From: Dama dama | Taxonomy: Eukaryota; Chordata; Mammalia; Artiodactyla; Cervidae | NCBI RefSeq assembly: GCF_033118175.1 | Contig: NC_083685.1 | Location: forward strand, 116,936,001-117,000,000 | Length of the DNA: 64,000 nucleotides | Reading direction: 5' to 3' | In this document: in pieces, positions 56,571 to 64,000 of the stretch | How the letters are laid out: each line of letters opens with the position of its first letter | Numbering within the stretch: position 1 is the stretch's first letter | Position numbers and translations under genes: made by a program | Notes under the pieces: generated by a model | The model's database searches: none | What the model was told of the DNA's origin: nothing | The model's input: the letters and a program-made list of their open reading frames with translations, nothing else

Positions 56571-57956
56571 TTTTTCTTTTTAGAGGTTGAGGTATCTGTT
56601 TTATTTATTTATTTTTTTTTCAGTGGGTTTTGTCATACATTGACATGAATCAGCCATGGATTTACATGTATTCCCCATCCCGATCCCCCCTCCCACCTCC
56701 CTCTCCACCCGATTCCTCTGGGTCTTCCCAGTGCACCAGGCCTGAGCACTTGTCTCACACATCCAACCTGGGCTGGTGAGCTGTTTCACTATGGATAATA
56801 TACATGCTGTTCTCTCGAAACATCCCACCCTCGCCTTCTCCCACAGAGTTCAAAAGTCTGTTCTGTACTTCTGTGTCTCTTTTTCTGTTTTGCATATAGG
56901 GTTATCGTTACCATCTTTCTAAATTCCATATATATGTGTTAGTATGCTGTAATGTTCTTTATCTTTCTGGCTTACTTCACTCTGTATAATGGGCTCCAGT
57001 TTCATCCATCTCATTAGAACTGATTCAAATGAATTCTTTTTAATGGCTGAGTAATATTCCATGGTGTATATGTACCACAGCTTCCTTATCCATTCGTCTG
57101 TTGATGTGATGGGCATCTAGGTTGCTTCCATGTCCTGGCTATTATAAACAGTGCTGCATTGGGGTGCACGTGTCTCTTTCAGATCTGGTTTCCTCGGTGT
57201 GTATGCCCAGGAGTGGTATTGCTGGGTCATATGGCAGTTCTATTTCCAGTTTTTAAAGAAATCTCCACACTGTTCTCCATAGTGGCTGTACTAGTTTGCA
57301 TTCCCACCAACAGTGTAAGAGGGTTCCCTTTTCTCCACACCCTCTCCAGCATTTATTGCTTGTAGACTTTTGGATAGCAGCCATCCTGACTGGCGTGTAA
57401 TGGTACCTCATTGTGGTTTTGATTTGCATTTCTCTGATAATGAGTGATGTTGAGCATCTTTTCATGTGTTTGTTAGCCATCTGTATGTCTTCTTTGGAGA
57501 AATGTCTGTTTAGTTCTTTGGCCCATTTTTTGATTGGGTCATTTATTTTTCTGGAATCGAGCTGCAGGGGTTGCTTGTATATTTTTGAGATTAATCCTTT
57601 GTCTGTTTCTTCATTTGCTATTATTTTCTCCCAATCTGAGGGCTGTCTTTTCACCTTACTTATAGTTTCCTTTGTTGTGCAAAAGCTTTTAAGTTTCATT
57701 AGGTCCCATTTGTTTATATTTGCTTTTACTTCCAATATTCTGGGAGGAGGATCATAGAGGATCCTGCTGTGGTTTATGTCGGAGAGTGTTTTGCCTATGT
57801 TCTCCTCTAGGAGTTTTATAGTTTCTGGTCTTACATTTAGATCTTTAATCCATATTGAGTTTATTTTTGTGTATGGTGTTAGAAAGTGTTCTAGTTTCAT
57901 TCTTTTACAAGTGGTTGACCAGTTTTCCCAGCACCACTTGTTAAAGAGGTTGTCTT
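56571..57956 (-). mobile_element. Young L1, 5'-truncated 1.4 kb copy
   Basis: Antisense L1 3' end flanked by a 14-bp duplication tatgtaatattttt (56557-56570 and 57957-57970). It carries the end of ORF2 with the intact NKCWRGCGEKGTLLHCWWEC motif. Small indels near 57102-57110 (an extra gatgtg) and 57155 (loss of about ten bases in the NPMFIAA zone) break the frame. Confidence 0.95.
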
Positions 57957-57970
57957 TATGTAATATTTTT

Positions 57971-58660
57971 AATTGAGGTAATTTTAACCATTTTATTTTA
58001 TACAATTCAGTGAACTTTAGTACATTTACAGTGTTGTACAAACATCACTGCTATATAATCCATCACCCTAAAAGGAAACCTGTACCTATTAAGCATTCAG
58101 TCCCCATTCCTATAGTCATTCTTGGAAACTACTAATCTGCTTTCTGTCTGAATTTGCTTTTTCTGAACATTTCAAATAAATGGAATCATACAACATGTAG
58201 CATTTTTTAGTCTGGCTTCTTTCACTTAGTATAATGTTTTCAAAGTTTTATCAGTGTTGTGGCATGAATCAAGCCTTCATTATTTTTATTGCTGAATAAT
58301 ATTCTATCATAATATGTCACATTTTCTTTATTGATTCACCAGTTAATGATGTTTGCGTTGTTTCAGTTTTGGGCTATTTTGAATAATGCTACTGTGAATG
58401 TCCTGGTTTTTTCTTGAAAACCTGTTTTCGTCGCCTTTGGGTATCCACTTAGAAGAGGGTTGGACTGTATTAGATGGTAATTCTGTGTCTTGACTTTTTG
58501 GGGAACTGCGAAAATGTTTTAGACAGCAGCTATAATGTCTCATATTTCCACCAGCAATGTATGAAGGTTCTAAGTTTTTCCACATCCTTACCAACATTTC
58601 CCTGTTGTTTTAACAGCCATTACATGGAGTGTGAAATGGTGCTGCATGTAATACTATGTG
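57971..58660 (-). mobile_element. Old L1 3' end
   Basis: Reverse old L1: 'ttacagtgttgtacaaacat', 'ggaaactactaatctgcttt', 'ggaatcatacaacatgtagc' and 'tatttccaccagcaatgtat' follow the 3' UTR and ORF2 end of old L1s. The young L1 is inserted at its low-coordinate edge. Confidence 0.7.
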
Positions 58661-58674
58661 CTTTCCCCTCTTTC

Positions 58675-60720
58675 CCCTCAGTTTCATTGAGATATGATAG
58701 ACAAATAAAAATTGTATATATTTAAGGTGTACGACATGATGTTTAATGAATATGTACATTGTGAAATGATTGCCACAATCAAGCTGATTAAGGTATCCAT
58801 CACCTCACATGTTTACCCTTTTTGTGTGTATGTGTGAGAACATTTGAGATCTACTCTCTCCACATATTTTAAGTATACAATATATTATTATTTGCTGTAG
58901 TCACCATGGTGTACATTAGGTCTCCAGAACTTATTCATCTAATAACTGAAAGTTTTTACCCTTTGACCAACATCTCCCTTTTGCCTCTACCTCCTAGCCC
59001 CTGGCAACCACCATTCTTCTCTTTGCTGCTATGATTTTGACCTTATTTTTTTAGATTCCACATATAAGTGAGATTATGTGGAGATGTTTCTTTCTGTGTC
59101 TGGTTATTAGCATAATGTCCCCCAGGTTGTATGTTGTTGCAAGTGAAAGGAGTTCCTTCTTTTTTTTTTTTTTTTTAAGGCTGAATAGTATTCCTTGGAG
59201 AGAGAGAGAGAGAATGTGTGTGTGTGTAAAATCACATTTTCTTCATTCATCCATCCATCCTTTGACAGATGCTGAAGTTGTTTCTATATTGTGGCTACTT
59301 TGAATAATGCTGCAGTGAACATGGGAGTGCAGAGATCTCTTTGAGATAGTGATTATATTTCCTTTTGGTATATACTCAGAAGTAGGTTTGTTGGATCATA
59401 TGATAGTTCTATTTTTAATTTTTGAGGACTCTCCGTTACTGTTGTTCATAATGGTTGTACCAATTTATATTCCCACCAACAATGTATAGGGGTTCCTTTT
59501 TCTCCACATCATTGCCAATACTTGTTAGCTTTTGACATTTTGATAATAACTGTCCTAACAGGTGTGAGGTGGTATCTCATTGTGATTTTGATTTTTGTGA
59601 TTGATGATTGTTGATGTTGATTGCTTTTTCATGTGCCTGTTGGCTATTTGTATTTATTATTTGGAAAATATTTATTCACATCCTTTGCCCATTTTAAATT
59701 AGGTTTTGTTTTTGTTATTGAATATGGGTACCTTGCATATTTTTAGTATTAACCCCTTATCAGATATTTGGTTTGCAAATATTTTCTCCCATTCTGTAGG
59801 TTGCTTTTTCATTTTGTTGATGCTTTCCTTTGCTGTGCAGAAACTTTTTAGTTTGATATAGTTTCACTTGTTTTTATTGGTTGTAGTTTTGATGTCAAAT
59901 CCAAAACAAAATCATTTTCAAGATGAATTTCATGGATTTTTCCTCCAAGGTTTTCTTCTAAGAACTTTATGATTTCAGGGCTTACATTTGTCTTTAACCC
60001 ATTTTCCATTGATTTTTGTATGTGGGGTCAGACAAGGATCCAGTTTCACTTTTTGCATGTGATTATGCAGTTTTTCCAATACTGTTTATTGAAGAGACTG
60101 TCCTTTCCCCATTGTGTATTCTTGGCACCCTATCAAAGATTAGTTGACCACATATGCATGAATTTATTTCTAGATTCTCTATTCTCTTCCATTGATATAT
60201 GTGTCTGTTTTTATGCTAGTACCAAGCTGTTTTACTACTGCTTTGTAATATAATTTGAAATGAGGAAGTGTCAGCTTTGTTCTTCTGGCTCAAAATTACT
60301 TGATTACATTAGCTGTTTGGAGCTTTTGTGAAAGATTGTGAAGGAATTTTAGGATTTTTTTTTTCTATTTCTGTGAAAAAATGTCATTGGAATTTTTATA
60401 GAGATTACATTGGGTCTGTAGATTAGTTTGGGTAGTAAGAACATTTTAATAATTATTACAGTCCATTAACACAGGAAATCTTTCCATTTATTTATATCTT
60501 TAATTTCTTCATGAATATCTTGTAGTTCTCCATGTACAGATCTTTTACTTTGGTTAAATATATTCCTAAGTATTTTAATCTGTTTGGTGTTAAGCATACT
60601 ACTTTAAATTCTGTTCCTTATTGTTCTGTGTTCCCTCTGAGACTGTTTATTTTGCATGGTCTTTCTGACTTGCTTATTTCATGTTATGTTTCTTTGTTAT
60701 TGTTAGTTAAGGGTCAGATA
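58675..60720 (-). mobile_element. Second old L1, 3' UTR and ORF2
   Basis: A new L1 3' end starts at 58675 ('tttcattgagatatgataga', 'tttaaggtgtacgacatgat') and runs through ORF2 words ('ttcccaccaacaatgtatag', 'tattttctcccattctgtag', 'ccattgtgtattcttggcac', 'tgtgtctgtttttatgctag') to about 60720. Inside it are a T run (59160-59176) and (GA)n/(TG)n runs (59198-59227). Confidence 0.78.
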
Positions 60721-61498
60721 CTATATATGAAAATGGTGGAAATAATCTGAGACCTATGATGATGTTAGCTTCCTCTGAGAAGATTTATGTTTGTTTCTGG
60801 CAGGCGCAAGCAATCTGAGATTGCCTTGATTAAATTTTGTGGTACACATTTGGAGCTGAGCTTCAGTCCTGTAAAGGCCAGTCTAGTTTTGGTTTATACT
60901 CACTCCTAGAATGTAGCCCTTTGGGGTTCCAAACAAAGTGTTGGAGTTTTACCAACTCCCTCTTAGAAACTTGGTTCTCCCAGCTTGTTCTCCCAGCTCT
61001 GTAAAACTGTCAGTGACTTCTTAGCCTTTCAGATGCCACTAAATGAAAAGTGACCCCCACATACCAGGTCTCAGTCTTCTTGTACTTCTTCATCATGCTG
61101 TTAACTCTCCAGTACCTTTAGGAAGATTTTAAAAACATACACAGTTGTAGTTTTCTTAGGGGAAAATTGGTCTGAAAGTGTGTGTAATCTGCCGTTACCA
61201 GAAGTAGAAGCCAAGAGCATATCCGTGGAAGTAAACAACATATCATTTACTCTTTTTTTAAATGTTTGGGCAGATTCAAAATTCACCATATAATGTTAGT
61301 CTTACCCACTTGTATTTTCATGTGCAGTCTTGGAGAAAGAGAATAAGAAATAGTTACAATGATCCTACCAGGAATTGCACAGATTGCATTGTCAAGCAGG
61401 TGAATATCTTCTTTCATGTTGGTCTTATCAGGGACAATTGAAGATTGTTGTTCTAATTATAACACTTGTTGTGTTGTACTATAATTATTATTTTTAAA
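60721..61498. other. No recognised feature
   Basis: Intron sequence that may include the 5' part of the preceding old L1, but the similarity is too low to claim. No coding potential. Confidence 0.4.
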
Positions 61499-61685
61499 AG
61501 ATTTTTTTTGATGTGGACCATTTCAAAGTCCCCGTTGAATTTGTCATAACATTGCTTCTGTTTTATGTTCTGTTTTTTTGACCATGAGGCATGTGAGACC
61601 CCAGCTCCCTAACCAGGGATTGAACCTGCACCCCACCCCCTGCATTGGAGGTGAAGTCCCAACCACGCGCCCACCAGGGATGTCC
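61499..61685 (-). mobile_element. CHR-type tRNA-Glu SINE
   Basis: Reverse cetartiodactyl SINE: T run at 61502-61509, 'gatgtggaccatttcaaagt', 'ttgcttctgttttatgttct', 'cagctccctaaccagggatt' and the head end 'cgcccaccagggatgtcccc'. It differs from Bov-tA in body and length. Similar flanks (ataattatt before, gtaattatt after) suggest a short target-site duplication. Confidence 0.78.
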
Positions 61686-61689
61686 CCTG

Positions 61690-61830
61690 TAATTATTGTT
61701 TATGTGACTATGTTGCTCATGAAACAGTGAACCCTTACGAGGAGGAATCCTATCTTATTCTTGTTCAATTTCTTAGTGCTAGACCTCAAAGTAAGTACCC
61801 AGTAATGGAGAAATGAACGAATGTGTTGGG
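61690..61830 (+). mobile_element. L2 LINE 3' end
   Basis: 'gaggaggaatcctatcttat', 'gtgctagacctcaaagtaag' and 'agtaatggagaaatgaacga' fit the L2 3' UTR end. Confidence 0.5.
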
Positions 61831-61979
61831 AATACCTTATTTGTCTTTTCAGAGTGAAGAATCAGTATCAGTATACACTGTGCTGAGTCATCCAGAAAGG
61901 TCAGTTTTAATAGAGAAGAATTTTAGGAGATGAACCTCTTCTCACCAGCTCTTTTGTCCTATCTTCTCCTGTATCACAG

Positions 61980-62162
61980 GTGGCATCTCCACAGAAAGCG
62001 ACTGTGCTTTTGAGCCAGACTACGCCGTCCCACCACTTCCCGTGAGTGAAGGTATGCAGCACATTCGGATTATGGAGGGCATGTCTCGCTCTCTTCCATC
62101 CTCCCCCTTACTCACACATCAGTCTATCAGTGTTCGGCTCCAACCTGTGAAGAAGTTAACTG
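61980..62162 (+). CDS. Internal coding exon of the same unrecognised host gene
   Basis: A 183-bp exon between a good acceptor (pyrimidine-rich stretch ending ctgtatcacag) and the donor aactg|gtaagg. It enters in phase 1: GT completes a Gly codon begun by the last G of the exon at 16833-16904. It then encodes 60 residues without a stop and ends in phase 1. The peptide includes [19 protein letters not shown] (a Tyr and a PxxP-type proline motif), [12 protein letters not shown] and [27 protein letters not shown] fits a mode-2-like 14-3-3 or proline-directed phosphosite. I cannot name the gene. The C-terminal side continues in exons beyond 64000. Codons use C and G at third positions more than the AT-rich surroundings, as expected of a real exon. 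Confidence 0.88.
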
Positions 62163-64000
62163 GTAAGGACTTTACCTACGTTGAGTATGTTTAACAGGAA
62201 ACCTAACAGTATGCACTCTAGATCATAGCAAATATGTTTATGTGCATCTCTAGGTTTTTCCTCTTTGGCCTTTCTAATGTCACTGACTCTTGGAAAGTAG
62301 AGCTCCCACTGATTTTAATTTAGGAAATTAGACGAGTGCTCCGTTTGACAGAGTGATGTATTTATTTTCTGAATGATCCATCTGTTGTGGACATATTTTT
62401 CCAGGCTTTCAGGAAATTTCTGGTTTTGCGAGAATATACTGTTGTTCTGATTGCATTTATCAGCTTGTTCATGTCAGATTACCAGATGGAGATATTGTAA
62501 TTTTAGAATAATGAAAGCTTCATAGTTCAGTAAGGGTACATATTTTTTGTTTGAAATCTTGATTTGTATTTTTCATCCCTATTTTTAACAGCTAATTTAG
62601 ATGTTTACTTCTCCATGGTACTCTCCACGTTTACCTCTCCAACTTCTTAAAATATTCACTATAGTATAGGTTGTGGATTGACTTTAACATGATCTCACAG
62701 TAGGTATTGTACAGCCAGATCAAGTTGTTAGGTATCAAGCTGTGCCTTTATTAAATGAAATTTTATCTCTTAGAACTTTTTCAGGAAAGAAGATTTAATA
62801 TGTTAAGTGATACTTATGTGCAAAAGTATGTATGCCTGGGTCATTTTGTTAGATTTCCTTTAACATTATTAGTTTATATCCAGTATCAGTAAGTTGACTG
62901 GCATTGAATGGATTATGAGTGTATGGAGGCAAGAAATAAAGTCATTCCCAAAGGATATATTGACTTCCTCCTATGTGTCTGGCATTGAGTTAGACAATAG
63001 AGTTGATTATCAAACAACAGTACAAAAGAAAATAAAATGATGGGGGGAAATGAGATTTTCAGACTCTTCCGTCTATTTTGAATGAAACTTGTATTACAGT
63101 GTTTATAATTTTCATTAAAATGATAGCATTTATTCTGTAGACCTGCAGAGCATAAGTTATGCTCTTATATTGCTTATTTTTGTTTTAGTCATCTTCAAGT
63201 GTCTGACTCAAAGTCTGTTTTGATTCTTGGATTAGGTAAAAATCAATAAAATACCTTAATAACATTTTACTAAAATACTTATTCCTTCTGTTATCTAAAA
63301 ATAGGAAAATTATATGTAATTGGTCTTGAATAAAAATTTCAATGCTTAGAAATTTCCCCTTTTTCTTACAGTTTAAGGTATTATTGATTACTGAAAATGC
63401 AAATATCCAAATCTGATGGCTGCCAAGTGATGTGCTTCATTTTACCTCACATATGGGAAGAAATAGCAAGAAAAATTGTTTCCTTATAGAACTTAGCTAT
63501 ATTGCCCAAGATTTTAGAGATACCACTTTCCTGTCCCATTTGACTACCCCAGTTTGAACTTCAGCTTAAATAAACAACCTTTAGGTAACCCAAAAGATAA
63601 GTACATATAATAACAAAGTCAACAACCTGCCCGAAAACAGAGAGGTGATAGAGGGAAGCAGCAGTAAGTATACTTGGTTTAATTACATGTATGAACTATT
63701 CAGGTTTAATATTATGGTACTTGAAAGGTAAGTATCCTCTCAGATAATTTTGTTTTATTCACTGAAGAGATTTTCAAAGCCCTAAGAGTTTAAAGTTTGA
63801 AATGCATTTTAAAATATCTGCACAAAAGAAATCTATCTCCTGAAAGAGGATGCCGTGAAAACTTTTCTGTGACAAATTTTCTGCCAAGTGAATTAGGTGA
63901 TAAAAATCTTTTGGTTTAACCCAGAATGAAATTACTTTGGAATTTAAATTTAAAATATTATTTAGTAGATTACTCATCAGTTATCTTTCCTTTCCTAATT
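62163..64000 (+). other. Intron, mostly unassigned
   Basis: AT-rich intron downstream of the exon at 61980. A weak MIR/L2-type word (ttcctcctatgtgtctggca) occurs near 62964. No further exon-like frame with splice signals is visible to the window end. Confidence 0.5.

Noticed and set aside
1..64000. CRISPR arrays, operons, bacterial mobile elements or biosynthetic clusters
   Set aside because: The repeat content and splice-flanked exons are those of a ruminant nuclear genome; the many dispersed repeats are SINEs and LINEs, not regularly spaced arrays.

Overview
The window is nuclear DNA of a bovid or close pecoran ruminant. Three repeat groups show this together: many BovB (RTE-type) LINE copies, at least fifteen tRNA-Glu-derived Bov-tA SINEs, and ruminant-type L1 elements. 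One cetartiodactyl CHR-type SINE agrees. The species cannot be settled from the sequence alone.

The host content is small. Two short exons of one plus-strand protein-coding gene can be supported, at 16833-16904 and 61980-62162. Both have good acceptor and donor sites, both are phase 1/1 and a multiple of three long, and they join in frame. The roughly 45 kb between them, and both flanks, read as intron. I do not recognise the gene. The encoded stretch is polar, Ser/Pro/Arg-rich and looks like a disordered linker with phosphorylation-type motifs.

Almost everything else is transposon. 1-16400 holds L2, MIR, hAT and BovB remnants, a dead mariner of the Hsmar1/cecropia type, and a recent 5'-truncated L1 (13123-14261). 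16900-23200 holds a BovB copy inside an unassigned sequence, a HAL1 relic and a chimeric SINE insertion. 23290-36770 is one ancient antisense L1 broken up by a BovB with an inverted 5' part, a complete 7.5 kb L1 with both reading frames open (25336-32811), and a sense L1 fragment that itself contains a BovB. 36777-45850 holds SINEs, L2 and an ERVL-type pol relic split by a SINE and a BovB. 45854-61000 holds two more young antisense L1 fragments, several old antisense L1s, a 32-bp inverted repeat and an MLT1-like LTR. The last 3 kb are mostly quiet intron around the second exon.

Nothing here looks like an operon, a CRISPR array or a new enzymatic system. The most notable object is the intact L1 and its near-identical truncated relative 12 kb away, which suggest recent L1 activity. 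All family names are by eye; no database search was possible.
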